Assembly: GCA_043585095.1 (NCBI GenBank)
Contig: CP121321.1
Location: 248,001 to 312,000, forward strand
Direction of reading: 5' to 3'
DNA: 64,000 bases
DNA from: JANQIO01 sp043585095
GTDB taxonomy: Bacteria > Pseudomonadota > Gammaproteobacteria > Pseudomonadales > Halieaceae
Shown here: positions 26,446 through 35,653 of the stretch, one piece after another
Layout of the letters: every line of letters starts with the position of its first letter
Position numbering within the stretch: position 1 is the stretch's first letter
The notes under the pieces: generated by a model
Databases searched by the model: none
Told to the model about the DNA's origin: nothing
What the model saw: the letters and a program-made list of their open reading frames with translations, nothing else
Translations under genes and position numbers: made by a program

Positions 26446-27512
26446 GGTGTTGTCTCCGTCATACGCGTAATGGTTTGCGCTAGCCTGTTGGCCTGAATGG
26501 GCCCCAGACTGCCGAGTAAATCCTGCGCCAGTTGTTCGATGTTCTTTTCCGTATCGTCAGCGCTGCGCCCGAACACAGCTGTCTCCAGCGCGAGGCTGTC
26601 GAAAAGCGACTGTGCGGTGGTTTTCACTTCCAGCAGGCAAGCTTCGCCAACGGCATCTGTTAGCTGCGCTTCAAGTGCGCGGGTTGATGCTACGGCATCT
26701 GTTATCAACGTCGCCCCGTGCTCGCTCAGTACCAGGATGCGCTGGCGGGCATCCAGCGGGTCTGCTTCCCGAGTCAGATAACCCAATGCTTCAAGTTCCT
26801 GAGCGATAGCGCTAATGGCTTGCTTGCTGACTTCATTGATGCGGGCGATATCACTAATGCGCCCGCCTTCGGGGCCTATTAACGGCAGTACCTGCCCGAA
26901 TGACATTTTCAGGTCGGGGTGACCGCGTTCTCGGGTGGCATCCATCAAAACCTGCATGAAGACATTGCTGCTGCGAGGGAGTAGCCAACCCAATGCGGCT
27001 GTATCGGCAGCCGCGTTTGAATTGGGTGCTGCTGCCGCACGGTAGAGCGCGTCCAGAGCGAGCGTGAAGCGCTCAAGCGCTCTGTTGCCGATGATGGCGG
27101 CGAACTCGGCTTCAACGCTTCCCAATAGCTTTGCCCCATCCTTCACCAGCTTTTGACCAAGCGGGGTCAGTACCACGCGCTTCGAGCGGCGATCCGCAGA
27201 GTCAGCCACGCGCTCCAGATAGCCGACGGCTTCAATCTGGTTAACGACCTGATTTACCGACTGCCGTGACACCTTGAGCGTGTCGGCCAGCGTACTGAGC
27301 TGAACGCCCCTGGTCGTTGCAAGCGCGATGTAGGGCTCAAAATGCAGGCGCAGTCCCCCGTGCCCGTGGTCCTGAGTCAGGCTATGCATCAGCCGTGACT
27401 GCATGTAGCGCGACAGCCCAATCAGATGGCGTGGCAAATTGGCCCGATAGTGCTGCCAGTCCTCAGACGAAAGCGTGCTGGATGCAGGGAAACGTGTGAC
27501 AGGTGCATTCAT
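26442..27512 (-). CDS. Double-domain MarR-family transcriptional regulator
   Basis: A 356-residue protein holding two MarR-type winged-helix domains in tandem. The first has STLADTLKVSRQSVNQVVNQ and LERVADSADRRSKRVVLTPLGQKL; the second has GRISDIARINEVSKQAISAI and LTREADPLDARQRILVLSEHG. Each pair is a recognition helix plus a wing with the Asp-x-Arg core. Typical MarR proteins are about 150 residues and dimerise, so a fused copy could act as an intramolecular dimer. It is divergent from the dehydrogenase operon at 27.6 kb, across two overlapping inverted repeats. Effector unknown. Confidence 0.88.
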   Translation of the reverse strand: MNAPVTRFPASSTLSSEDWQHYRANLPRHLIGLSRYMQSRLMHSLTQDHGHGGLRLHFEPYIALATTRGVQLSTLADTLKVSRQSVNQVVNQIEAVGYLERVADSADRRSKRVVLTPLGQKLVKDGAKLLGSVEAEFAAIIGNRALERFTLALDALYRAAAAPNSNAAADTAALGWLLPRSSNVFMQVLMDATRERGHPDLKMSFGQVLPLIGPEGGRISDIARINEVSKQAISAIAQELEALGYLTREADPLDARQRILVLSEHGATLITDAVASTRALEAQLTDAVGEACLLEVKTTAQSLFDSLALETAVFGRSADDTEKNIEQLAQDLLGSLGPIQANRLAQTITRMTETTP

Positions 27513-27543
27513 GATGGCAGAGCGTAGATAAGCCCTGCATTTA

Positions 27544-27584
27544 TGTCAATCAAATTGACAGTAAAGACAATTACTGTTTACTAT
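27544..27584 (+). promoter_or_regulatory. Sigma70 promoter with two overlapping inverted repeats (MarR operator candidates)
   Basis: TGTCAAT-CAA-ATTGACA (27544-27560) and ACAGTAA-AGACAA-TTACTGT (27558-27577) are perfect inverted repeats with 7-bp arms. They overlap a promoter reading towards the dehydrogenase operon: -35 TTGACA (27555-27560), 18 nt, and -10 TACTAT (27579-27584), about 30 nt before the ATG at 27614. The double-MarR gene begins 32 nt to the left on the other strand. Repression of both directions by that protein is inferred from layout. Confidence 0.7.
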
Positions 27585-27613
27585 TTTCTTCCCGCACAAC
27601 TGGCCACCTGACA

Positions 27614-28471
27614 ATGACGATAAGAAGCAACGTGGGCTACATCGGGCTGGGCAACATCGGCGCACCCAGCGCGCGGCATCTAATTACGGGCAACTACCGC
27701 GCCCATGTCTATGACGTGCAACCTGGCGCAGCAGATCCATTGGTGGCGGCAGGCGCTGTCGGCTGTGGTAGCGTCGCGGAGCTGGCGGCGCAGTGCGAGC
27801 ACATCGGAATCTGCGTTCGCGACGCCGATCAAGTCGCCAGCGTGCTGTATGGATCCGACGGCATATTCTGTCATGCCGCGGCGAATACCGTGATTGCTAT
27901 CCACGCCACAGTCAGTCGTGAAGATGTGCTGCAGTGGGCTCAGGATGCTGCAGCGAAAGACCTGCTGTTAATAGACGCCGGTATTTCCGGTGGTGCCCAG
28001 GGCGCCGAGGCGGGAACATTGGTGTACATGGTGGGGGGTGAGGCTAGCGTGGTCGAGCGTGCCCGTCCGGTATTCATGACGTCGGCTGCGGATGTTGTGC
28101 ACGCGGGCCCGCTTGGCGCAGGTATGGTGCTCAAGCTCTGCAACAACCTGATTACGTACCTGCAGTTTCAGGCCATGTCTGAGGCCGCCAGACTCGCCGA
28201 ACACAGCGGTATTAACGTCGATCTACTACGCGAGGTGGGCAAGACCAATGGCGTCGTGAGCGAGCAGATGCATGGCTTTATTAGTGGGCGCAACGCCATG
28301 GCTGCCGCTGCGACTGAAGAGGAGATGGCGGCCATGTTCGGACCCTTTGGCCACCTGGGTGAAAAGGATCTGGCCTGTGCGCTGGCCTGCGCGGAACAGC
28401 TCGACCTGGCGCTGCCAATGACGCAGGCGCTGCAGCCCTATGTTTACGACATGTTTGTTAACCGTTTTTAA
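27614..28471 (+). CDS. 3-hydroxyisobutyrate dehydrogenase-family NAD(P)-dependent oxidoreductase
   Basis: A 285-residue beta-hydroxyacid dehydrogenase. VGYIGLGNIGAPSARHLITG is the GxGxxG dinucleotide site, and DAGISGGAQGAEAGTLVYMVGG is the substrate-binding segment. The catalytic Lys is in VLKLCNNLITYLQFQAMSEA, which keeps the K-x-x-x-N order of the family. The C-terminal part LGEKDLACALACAEQLDLAL fits. It is the first gene of an operon with an aldehyde dehydrogenase and two SDRs that starts at the MarR-type promoter. The substrate is unknown; a hydroxy-acid or aldehyde in side-chain breakdown is plausible. Confidence 0.9.
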   Translation: MTIRSNVGYIGLGNIGAPSARHLITGNYRAHVYDVQPGAADPLVAAGAVGCGSVAELAAQCEHIGICVRDADQVASVLYGSDGIFCHAAANTVIAIHATVSREDVLQWAQDAAAKDLLLIDAGISGGAQGAEAGTLVYMVGGEASVVERARPVFMTSAADVVHAGPLGAGMVLKLCNNLITYLQFQAMSEAARLAEHSGINVDLLREVGKTNGVVSEQMHGFISGRNAMAAAATEEEMAAMFGPFGHLGEKDLACALACAEQLDLALPMTQALQPYVYDMFVNRF

Positions 28472-28485
28472 GCCAGGGACCCCCT

Positions 28486-29952
28486 ATGAATCCTGAATCA
28501 CGTCTCTTGATTAACGGCGCCCTGGTCACTGCAAGTAACGCCGCTACCTACCCGAACATCAACCCGGTCACTGAGCAAGTCATGGGCGAAGTGGCTGATG
28601 CGTCTGCTGCCGATATGGACGCCGCAATTGATGCCGCGCGACAGGCCTTTGACGGCACCGACTGGTCCACCGACCACGCCTTTCGTTTGCACTGTCTACA
28701 ACAACTCAAAGCCGCACTGGAAAAACACAAGGCGGAGTTCCGGGAGCAGATCGCAGCGGAAACCGGCGCAACGTTGGCCATTTGCGGCGATTCCGGGCCC
28801 CAGTGCGATGTACCCATCAGCTTTATCGACTACACGTTAGAGGCGCTGCCGCGCTTTGAATGGAGTCGTAATATCGGTATCGCTGAGCTGCTGGGGCAGA
28901 AGACTGAGCGCCTGGTTGAGAAAGAAGCGGTGGGCGTGGTGGGCTGTATAACGCCGTGGAACGTTCCGCTGCAGATTAATCTCGCCAAGTGTATTCCCGC
29001 CCTCGCCGCAGGCTGCTGCGTGGTCTTGAAAGCCGCGCCGGATACACCGTGGTCGGCCACCTTTCTGGGTCGCCTGGTGGCGGAAGAGACGGATATTCCG
29101 CCGGGGGTGTTCAATGTAATCACTGCCAGCGATCCGCGTGCGACCGGTGAGCAGCTCGTCAATGATCCGCGCGTCGACATGATTTCCTTTACCGGCTCAA
29201 CGCAAACCGGCAAAGCCATCATGGCCGCGGCGGCACAGGGAGTGAAAAAATGCTTTCTGGAGTTGGGCGGTAAGTCCGCCAATATCGTGTTGGACGACGC
29301 CGACTTGAACAGCGCGCTGCTGAGTGCCTTGGCGGTGTGTTTTCATGCGGGCCAGGGCTGTGCGATTTTGACCCGTCTGCTGATCCCGCGCGACAAGCAG
29401 ACCGAGGTTGAAGCCCTGCTGAAAACCTACTTCGATTTTATTCAGTACGGTGACCCGCAAGGCGACGGTCAGATCATGGGCCCTTTGATCAACGCCCGTC
29501 AGCGTGAACGCGTGCTGGACTATATTGAACTGGGTAAAGCGGAGGGTGCGCGAGTGTTGTTGGGCGGCGGCGTTCCAGAGCAACTCGCTACCGGGTTTTA
29601 TGTTGAGCCCACGGTGTTTGTAGACGTGACCAACGATATGCGCATCGCCCGGGAAGAAATTTTTGGCCCGGTGCTGTGCGTGATTGCCTACGATACCGAT
29701 GAAGAGGCTATCGCCATCGCTAATGACTCAGACTATGGCTTATCTGGCGCAGTGTGGTCGGCGGATGAAGACCGTGCTCTGCGCGTTGCACGCTGCATTC
29801 GGACCGGCACGCTGATGGTCAACGGCGGCAACTTCTATGCGGCGGACTCGCCCTTTGGTGGCTACAAGCAGAGTGGGATCGGTCGCGAGATGGGGCCGGA
29901 AGGCTTTGAGGAATATCTGGAAACCAAGACCATCGCAATCGGAAGAGCATGA
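28486..29952 (+). CDS. NAD-dependent aldehyde dehydrogenase
   Basis: A 488-residue ALDH-superfamily enzyme. ITPWNVPLQINLAKCIPALA is the substrate-tunnel segment with the catalytic Asn, SFTGSTQTGKAI the NAD-binding turn, KCFLELGGKSANIVLDDADL the general-base Glu, and FHAGQGCAILTRLLIP the nucleophile Cys. EEIFGPVLCVIAYD and YAADSPFGGYKQSGIGREMG are further standard motifs. It would oxidise an aldehyde to an acid in the cytoplasm. It starts 14 nt after the hydroxyacid-dehydrogenase gene and overlaps the next SDR by 4 nt, so translation is coupled. Confidence 0.95.
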   Translation: MNPESRLLINGALVTASNAATYPNINPVTEQVMGEVADASAADMDAAIDAARQAFDGTDWSTDHAFRLHCLQQLKAALEKHKAEFREQIAAETGATLAICGDSGPQCDVPISFIDYTLEALPRFEWSRNIGIAELLGQKTERLVEKEAVGVVGCITPWNVPLQINLAKCIPALAAGCCVVLKAAPDTPWSATFLGRLVAEETDIPPGVFNVITASDPRATGEQLVNDPRVDMISFTGSTQTGKAIMAAAAQGVKKCFLELGGKSANIVLDDADLNSALLSALAVCFHAGQGCAILTRLLIPRDKQTEVEALLKTYFDFIQYGDPQGDGQIMGPLINARQRERVLDYIELGKAEGARVLLGGGVPEQLATGFYVEPTVFVDVTNDMRIAREEIFGPVLCVIAYDTDEEAIAIANDSDYGLSGAVWSADEDRALRVARCIRTGTLMVNGGNFYAADSPFGGYKQSGIGREMGPEGFEEYLETKTIAIGRA

Positions 29953-30716
29953 TGCTGAAAGATAAGACCTATATTGTTACTGGCGCCTCCCGAGGCTTCG
30001 GTCTGGCATTTACCCGGGCGCTGCTGGCAGCGGGCGCTAACGTGGGCATGGTGGCGCGCAACGACGAGATACTGCAGCACAGCGTTACCGCTCTGGATAG
30101 CGATAAAGTCGTGGGCATTGCGGCGGACGTGGCCGACGTCGAACAGGTAGACGCTGCCTTTGCCCGCATTAAGGCGCACTTCGGCGGGCTCAATGGGCTA
30201 GTGAATAACGCGGGCCTGGCGCGACCTGCCAGCATCGAACATCTGAATCGCGACGAGGTGATGCTGCAGGTCAACACAAACTATCTGGGCACAGTGTACT
30301 GCTCTCAGGCGGTGATTCCTCTGCTGCGGGGGGAGGACAATCCCCGCATCATCAATATCTCTTCTGCCAGCGCGCGGCATTTTGACGAAATGAGTCACCT
30401 ATCGATCTATGCCTCCACCAAGGCGGCAGTAGAACGTTTCAGTCGCGATCTGGCCTTTGAACTGCAGCCTGACGGCATTGGCGTCACCTGTGTGCGCCCC
30501 GGGGGCGCGGATACCAGCTTTGCCGAGGGCTGGGATTTTGATGCGCTTAAGGAAGGCTTGGACGCCTGGCACCGTACCGGACCCCATATGAATACCGGCA
30601 TGGATGTGGACGATGTGGCTGCAGCAGTAGTGCATTGTTTGGCCTATCCTCAACATGTGTCGGTGGATTTGCTTGAGGTGCGCCCCAAGCAGCTGGCAGA
30701 CAAACTCAAGTTCTAA
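29949..30716 (+). CDS. Short-chain dehydrogenase/reductase
   Basis: A classical SDR of 255 residues. TGASRGFGLAFT binds the dinucleotide, LNGLVNNAGLARPA is the NNAG strand, and INISSASARHFDEMSHLSIYASTKA carries the catalytic Ser and Tyr-x-x-x-Lys. The end is short, with no GG near the C-terminus, and instead LLEVRPKQLADKLKF. Two adjacent ATGs (29949 and 29952) both overlap the ALDH stop; either may be used. It belongs to the MarR-controlled operon with a further SDR 16 nt downstream. The substrate is not predictable. Confidence 0.92.
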   Translation: MMLKDKTYIVTGASRGFGLAFTRALLAAGANVGMVARNDEILQHSVTALDSDKVVGIAADVADVEQVDAAFARIKAHFGGLNGLVNNAGLARPASIEHLNRDEVMLQVNTNYLGTVYCSQAVIPLLRGEDNPRIINISSASARHFDEMSHLSIYASTKAAVERFSRDLAFELQPDGIGVTCVRPGGADTSFAEGWDFDALKEGLDAWHRTGPHMNTGMDVDDVAAAVVHCLAYPQHVSVDLLEVRPKQLADKLKF

Positions 30717-30732
30717 CAGGAGGGTAGTGGCG

Positions 30733-31557
30733 ATGATCGACTTACTAGGCTACGCAGGAAAGCAGGTCGTAGTTACGGGTGCTGCCTCGGGAATGGGGGC
30801 TGCAACCGCACAGCTGTTGGTAGATCAGGGGGCGGTTGTCACTGCGCTGGATATTGCCCCTGTCACGGTTCCGGTGGCAGTGTCCCTGCATGCCGATATG
30901 CATGATCAGGCCAGTCTGGACGCCGCGTTAAGTCAGTGCCCGACGCGAGTAGATGCTCTGTTTAACTGCGCCGGTGTACCCAGCCCACCCACGAGCCTGG
31001 AAGACGCGGTGTTGATTAATTTCTGTGGGCTGCGCTACCTCACTGAAAACTTGCTGGATCGCATGGGCGAGGGCGGAGCTATCGCCTCGATCGCATCCAC
31101 CGCCGGCATGGGCTGGCGCAGTAGCAAGGCCTTGGTGGATGCGTTTCTGGCTTTGGAAAATGCGCTTGAAGCGGGCAGAGCGTGGTTGGCGGCGAACCCG
31201 GATGAAGTTACCGACGGCTACGGGTTTTCCAAGCAGTGTCTAATCGTTTACACCAAAAGCCAGGCGGCGGCGCTGGCACAGCGCGGTATTCGCATCAACT
31301 GCATATCCCCGTCGCCCACCAACAGCAAGTTTATGGAGCGCCTTAAAAACGAGGGCGGTATTCCCGACGACGCGGTGTCCCTGTTCTTACCGCCCAACGG
31401 CCGCTACGGCGAGGCCGATGACATGGCGCGCGCGATGTTAATGATGAACAGCGATCTGGCGCGCTTTGTCAGTGGGGTAAACCTGCCGGTAGATTACGGT
31501 TACTGCGGCCAGGTGCATGTGGGGCAGCGCGATGACCTGATGGGGATCGCGCGTTAG
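30733..31557 (+). CDS. SDR, 3alpha-hydroxysteroid/coniferyl-alcohol dehydrogenase-like
   Basis: A 274-residue SDR from the ATG at 30733 (MIDLLGYAGKQVVVTGAASG), preceded by CAGGAGGGTAG; the frame extends upstream without similarity. TGAASGMGAATAQLL is the cofactor site and LFNCAGVPSPP the NNAG-equivalent. IASTAGMGWRSS precedes an insertion of about 35 residues before GYGFSKQCLIVYTKSQAA, which supplies the Tyr and Lys. That inserted loop is characteristic of the 3alpha-HSD/coniferyl-alcohol dehydrogenase subgroup, consistent with a polycyclic or aromatic alcohol. Last gene of the MarR-linked operon. Confidence 0.9.
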   Translation: MIDLLGYAGKQVVVTGAASGMGAATAQLLVDQGAVVTALDIAPVTVPVAVSLHADMHDQASLDAALSQCPTRVDALFNCAGVPSPPTSLEDAVLINFCGLRYLTENLLDRMGEGGAIASIASTAGMGWRSSKALVDAFLALENALEAGRAWLAANPDEVTDGYGFSKQCLIVYTKSQAAALAQRGIRINCISPSPTNSKFMERLKNEGGIPDDAVSLFLPPNGRYGEADDMARAMLMMNSDLARFVSGVNLPVDYGYCGQVHVGQRDDLMGIAR

Positions 31558-31571
31558 CTGCAAGAGCTTCT

Positions 31572-31916
31572 TTAAAACGGAATATCGTCGTCGTAGGCGT
31601 CGGCGGGCGGGCCGTCCTGAAACGGCGGCGCTTCACTGCTGTCCATCGCGTCTTCTGTTGATATCTTCCAGCCCTGCAGGTTATTAAAGTAGCGTCCGTT
31701 GTATTCGCGGCCGCGAATATCAAAGCTCACGGTTACGGTTTGACCGGGCTGCAGGCTGTCTAGCAGGGCAACTTTGTCCTGTACAAACTCCAGATTGATT
31801 TCCTGCGGATACTTGCCGTCTTCAACGATCACCACCATCTCGCGTTTGGTGAAACCGCTATCAAAGGTTTTGGGTTCTTGAAGGAGTTTTACTTTTCCGG
31901 TCAGTTCGTAAGCCAA
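31572..31916 (-). CDS. DUF3127 protein with an SSB-like acidic C-terminal tip
   Basis: A 114-residue OB-fold-like protein. MAYELTGKVKLLQEPKTFDSGFTKREMVV and VSFDIRGREYNGRYFNNLQGWKI match DUF3127, which resembles single-stranded DNA-binding proteins. The C-terminus is a short acidic linker ending exactly in DDDIPF, the tip by which bacterial SSB proteins recruit partner enzymes. DUF3127 is common in Bacteroidota and sporadic in Gammaproteobacteria (from memory). It is convergent with the SDR operon, 14 nt away, and has no obvious partner gene. Confidence 0.88.
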   Translation of the reverse strand: MAYELTGKVKLLQEPKTFDSGFTKREMVVIVEDGKYPQEINLEFVQDKVALLDSLQPGQTVTVSFDIRGREYNGRYFNNLQGWKISTEDAMDSSEAPPFQDGPPADAYDDDIPF

Positions 31917-32089
31917 CGTGTTCTGCCTTGATTGCTTTGCGGGTAGGGGGAGCGTCAGTTTATCTCGCGGGGCCGCCTGCTTGAAGCCCGATTACGCAAA
32001 CATCGCGGCGAATCGGATTCGTCGCGACGTTAGTGACTTTCTGGAGAGTGGGCCGCATTCAACACGAAGGTTGATGCGGCAATCGCAGC

Positions 32090-32878
32090 TCAGCTTTTTT
32101 TGTTCGCCTTGCGCATCAGCCACCAGAGCAAGCCCGGGAAGAAGCGACGGATGCGCACCATGAGCGCCGCGCTGCCGGGATGCACCACGACCTTGCGCTT
32201 TTCGAGTCCGGTGTTGATCGCGTCCACGATCATCGTTGGTGACACCATGTTGCTGTTGCCAGCGGCAACGGAGTCTTTCAGGCTTTCAGGGCCTTCGTCC
32301 AGCGCTTGCTTAATCAGCGGCGTATTTACCATTGGCGGGTTGACCAACATGATGTGGACGCCAGAGGTATTTTCCTCGATTAGCACTTCCATATAGGTGT
32401 TGGTGGCCGCTTTTGATGCGCAGTAAGCACCAAGTCCGTGGGTTAGCACGCTACCCGCCATGGACCCAATAACGACTAACTCGCCAGTGTTGCGCGGGGT
32501 CATATGCGACAGCACGGCTTTGGTGACGTTAACAGTGCCGGTGTAGTTTATAACCATAATCTTGTTGATCAGCGCGGTGTCCATCTCGGTCAGGTCGCCG
32601 CCGGGCATTATGGCTGCGCAGTGGATAAACCTCGCCATGGGTCCCAGAGTGCTGTCGATCTCTGCAATAACCGATTCAACCTGTTGTTGGTCAGAGGTGT
32701 CACATTTAAAGGTAGAGACGCCCGCGTGATCGGTGGCTACCGCCTGTAGGGCGTCCTCGTTGAGGTCCATCACGGCGATTCGAAAGCCTTGGGTTAGCAG
32801 GTTCTTAACTAAAGCCAAGCCAATGCCGCTGGCACCTCCGGTTACTACCGCCAAGGGCGAAGAGTCTTGCGCATTCAC
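32090..32878 (-). CDS. Short-chain dehydrogenase/reductase
   Basis: A 262-residue SDR. AVVTGGASGIGLALVKNLL is the cofactor motif, MARFIHCAAIMPGGDL the NNAG strand in a divergent CAA form, and VIGSMAGSVLTHGLGAYCASKAA the catalytic Ser-Tyr-Lys. The C-terminus ends with a basic, hydrophobic helix (ALMVRIRRFFPGLLWWLMRK), which may bind the membrane, a feature of SDRs acting on lipid substrates. It starts 63 nt from the penicillin-acylase-like gene, on the same strand and downstream of it. The substrate is unknown. Confidence 0.9.
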   Translation of the reverse strand: MNAQDSSPLAVVTGGASGIGLALVKNLLTQGFRIAVMDLNEDALQAVATDHAGVSTFKCDTSDQQQVESVIAEIDSTLGPMARFIHCAAIMPGGDLTEMDTALINKIMVINYTGTVNVTKAVLSHMTPRNTGELVVIGSMAGSVLTHGLGAYCASKAATNTYMEVLIEENTSGVHIMLVNPPMVNTPLIKQALDEGPESLKDSVAAGNSNMVSPTMIVDAINTGLEKRKVVVHPGSAALMVRIRRFFPGLLWWLMRKANKKS

Positions 32879-32940
32879 GTTGTTCTACTCCTACGGTCAG
32901 TGTTGCTTGTCGTTACCAATGGGTTTGTTTGCTGCAAACC

Positions 32941-35412
32941 TTATTCTTCTATGCTCAATCTGTCGATTTCTTGCGCATCGCGTTCGTCTTCACAGAAGGG
33001 CATGTCGATCCAACCGGATTCAGAGTAAAGCTGGGTGGCGTCCGCAAAGTGTGGTGACGTCGGGTCACTGGACTGCGAATAGGTCAGTATGGCATATGCG
33101 TTGGGGCAATCAGTTTCGTCCCAGCTTACCGACTGGATGTAACTGTTGCCGGCGCGGATGTTCGAGTAGCCCTCGCCGTCTACCAATGAAGAGCTGATCA
33201 CGCTGTGTAACATGGTGCCGCTGCCACCGTGAATTGGGATGCGCTCGCCGTTGCGTTCATCAAATTGCACCTCACCCCAGGGAGCGTCCAGGGCAATCCC
33301 GTTATCCAAAAGCACTTGCACGCCGTCTGCCAGGCCTTGACGGATAGCGTCCCGGGCTGAACTGTCTGCGGTATTAAGTGTGTTGGGCGTGTTAACCGGG
33401 TCAGCTGGATCGAACGCCGTCACCCAGAGGTTATCGAGGCTTCTGACCTGAAGCCAGAACTCATAGAAGATATGGCCGCCAGTAGAATCGATCGTGTGTC
33501 GGGTATCCCATGCTTCCAGGATATCGCAGGCCTGTGTAACAGCAGCGGGGCTTGCGGAATAGGCCGACCAGTCGACGACGGCGTTGCAGTCTGCAATCAG
33601 GTCATCCAGCACCAGCTCAGCGGGATAGTTGCGTGCGCTGTAATGAATCTGGCGAACCAACTCGTTGGTGAATAGCGGATCGCCTAAACTATCGCTGCCG
33701 TCCAGACGTTCCTCGGCTTGCACAAAGGTCAGGCGCGTACGCGGCGTTTGCTCGATACCCTCGGAGCCAATGACTTCCGGAAATCCCTCTAGCAACTGGC
33801 GTGGATTCGACAACCAGTAGCTATCGTTGGCGTTCGCCGCATATTCACGTGTTTCCAGCTTGGGCAGACTGTCGTAGCCAAACAAGCCTTCGGCAGTGTC
33901 AGGGTCGCTGCCCCACTCACAGGCGCTGTCAGAGCCGTCCAGCGTAACGATACCGTTAGCCGTGACCAATGGTGCTATCAGGCCGCGCACGCAGTTGTCG
34001 GTTTTCTGCTGGGTGACGTGTGGTGCTGCCGATATGTCGCCGTAGAAGGCATTGCCGAAGCGGTCAGCGGCGATGGTATTTACCCAGGGTATACCGATGT
34101 CTCGAAGTGCTGTCTGTAGTTCTTCCAGATTCGCTGCTTGTCCCATGTTCACCCACTGGTTCAAACCCCGCAGGTTTTCCAGGTTGGCATCCCGATACGC
34201 AAAGATGGTGCCGGTAACGTTGGGCCAGCCGTCCAGCAGCTCGTTGAGGAAGCCGAGATTCAACACCGGTCCGTAGCGGCTCATATAGAAAGTGTGCTCA
34301 ACTTCTACCACGTTGCCGTCTTCTATCGTTTCCGCTGTAACCGTGATGGGTTCAAGCGGCAGGAATTCACCGTCGTACTCGTATTCAAAAATATTCTCTG
34401 GGTTCAGCGTTAGTTCATAAAACGTAAACCGATCCGCCGTCGATACCGTGTGGCTCCAGGCAATGTCTTTATTGAAGCCCAGAACGACAGACGGCAAGCC
34501 GTGAAGCGCGGCGCCCATCACATCATATTCACCGGGAATGGTGAGATGCGACATGTAGAAACGGTCGGCGCCCTGCCAGGGGAAGTGTGGGTTGCCAAAC
34601 AGCAAGCCGCTACCGCCGTCCTGCACGGCTTCTGCGCCCACTGCGTAGGCGTTGCTACCGATTGTTTCTACAGGAGGGAGACCGAGCAATTGACGAGCTT
34701 CCAAAGGCGTCATGGCAGCAAACTGCTCTAATGCCACTTCGAGAGGCTGAGCAAGACTTGTCGGCTGTATGGATCGCTTAGGTTGTGCGGGCTTTGTCAG
34801 CTCTTTTGATACTGCGGCAACAGTTTCCGGCGGTACGGCGCCCACAATGGCGTCAGCCAGCGGGTCAGCGCTGCCGCGTAGAATGCGTTTGTGGACCAAT
34901 CGACCCAGGTCGATCATGTCGATTTCCCGAACCCATTCGGCGCCGCGACAGCCTTCCTCGCCTTCTGCCAGGTTATCAACGCCGGTTTCACGCAGGTAGC
35001 GATTGATGCCTGCTACATAACCCCGCGCCTGATCCACTGCGCGCTGCGGCTGCTCGTCGATAAAGATGCGCTGAATAACGTCTTCGGTATTGTATAGCTT
35101 CATGACAAAGTCGAGGCTAAGGTCACCGTCATCACCCAAGTAGCGCGCCGATTCACCAGCGGAGCGAACGACTTCTTCCATCACCACGCAGAAGTTTTGT
35201 GTCGCGTAAGCATACCCATAACCGTATCCCAGTCCCGCCCAATCATCTGCCGTGATATGGGGAATACCGAACTCAGTCCAGACAATGTCGGCGCTAAAAG
35301 CGGGCCCCGTGGCCGGCGGCTCTGGCGGTGTTTCGGGCACAAACGTATTGTCCGAGTCACTGCAGGCGAATAAAAAGAACGGCAGGCAGAGGGCGGTAAG
35401 TAGATGGCGCAT
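32941..35412 (-). CDS. Penicillin-acylase-family (N-terminal nucleophile) lipoprotein
   Basis: An 823-residue Ntn-hydrolase precursor from the ATG at 35412 (MRHLLTALCLPFFLFACSD, lipobox FFAC-like with Cys at 17), preferred over 35445. Segments of the family are IVWTEFGIPHITADDWAGLG at the start and ETIGSNAYAVGAEAVQDG, where autocleavage before the Ser creates the catalytic N-terminal Ser, then LLFGNPHFPWQGADRFY and NKDIAWSHTVSTADRF. The mature enzyme would be a periplasmic or outer-membrane alpha/beta heterodimer that hydrolyses amides, such as acyl-homoserine lactones or other N-acyl compounds. The true substrate is not predictable. An SDR follows downstream. Confidence 0.88.
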   Translation of the reverse strand: MRHLLTALCLPFFLFACSDSDNTFVPETPPEPPATGPAFSADIVWTEFGIPHITADDWAGLGYGYGYAYATQNFCVVMEEVVRSAGESARYLGDDGDLSLDFVMKLYNTEDVIQRIFIDEQPQRAVDQARGYVAGINRYLRETGVDNLAEGEEGCRGAEWVREIDMIDLGRLVHKRILRGSADPLADAIVGAVPPETVAAVSKELTKPAQPKRSIQPTSLAQPLEVALEQFAAMTPLEARQLLGLPPVETIGSNAYAVGAEAVQDGGSGLLFGNPHFPWQGADRFYMSHLTIPGEYDVMGAALHGLPSVVLGFNKDIAWSHTVSTADRFTFYELTLNPENIFEYEYDGEFLPLEPITVTAETIEDGNVVEVEHTFYMSRYGPVLNLGFLNELLDGWPNVTGTIFAYRDANLENLRGLNQWVNMGQAANLEELQTALRDIGIPWVNTIAADRFGNAFYGDISAAPHVTQQKTDNCVRGLIAPLVTANGIVTLDGSDSACEWGSDPDTAEGLFGYDSLPKLETREYAANANDSYWLSNPRQLLEGFPEVIGSEGIEQTPRTRLTFVQAEERLDGSDSLGDPLFTNELVRQIHYSARNYPAELVLDDLIADCNAVVDWSAYSASPAAVTQACDILEAWDTRHTIDSTGGHIFYEFWLQVRSLDNLWVTAFDPADPVNTPNTLNTADSSARDAIRQGLADGVQVLLDNGIALDAPWGEVQFDERNGERIPIHGGSGTMLHSVISSSLVDGEGYSNIRAGNSYIQSVSWDETDCPNAYAILTYSQSSDPTSPHFADATQLYSESGWIDMPFCEDERDAQEIDRLSIEE

Positions 35413-35571
35413 GCGGAATTTCCTGTGTCTTATTATGTATTGCACGTGCGGGAGGCTACCACATCACTCCCTAAAAGGGGTCTGAAGTTCCCCCTATAGA
35501 TCGGACATTCCAACAAAGAGACAATCTTACGTACGGTCTAAAAGAGATCAGCTTAGGCTTGGAAGGAGGGC

Positions 35572-35603
35572 AAAAAAAAGGCGGGACATCAGTCCCGCCT
35601 TTT
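35572..35603. terminator. Rho-independent terminator after dps
   Basis: On the minus strand, GGCGGGAC-TGAT-GTCCCGCC is an 8-bp stem with a 4-nt loop followed by eight T residues, ideal for termination of the dps transcript whose stop is at 35654. On the plus strand the stem is followed by four T residues, so weak bidirectional function is possible. Confidence 0.88.
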
Positions 35604-35653
35604 CGGCTGGTCGCTTTGGTCTAGCGATCTTGTCGTTCTTTACAAGCCAGAGC

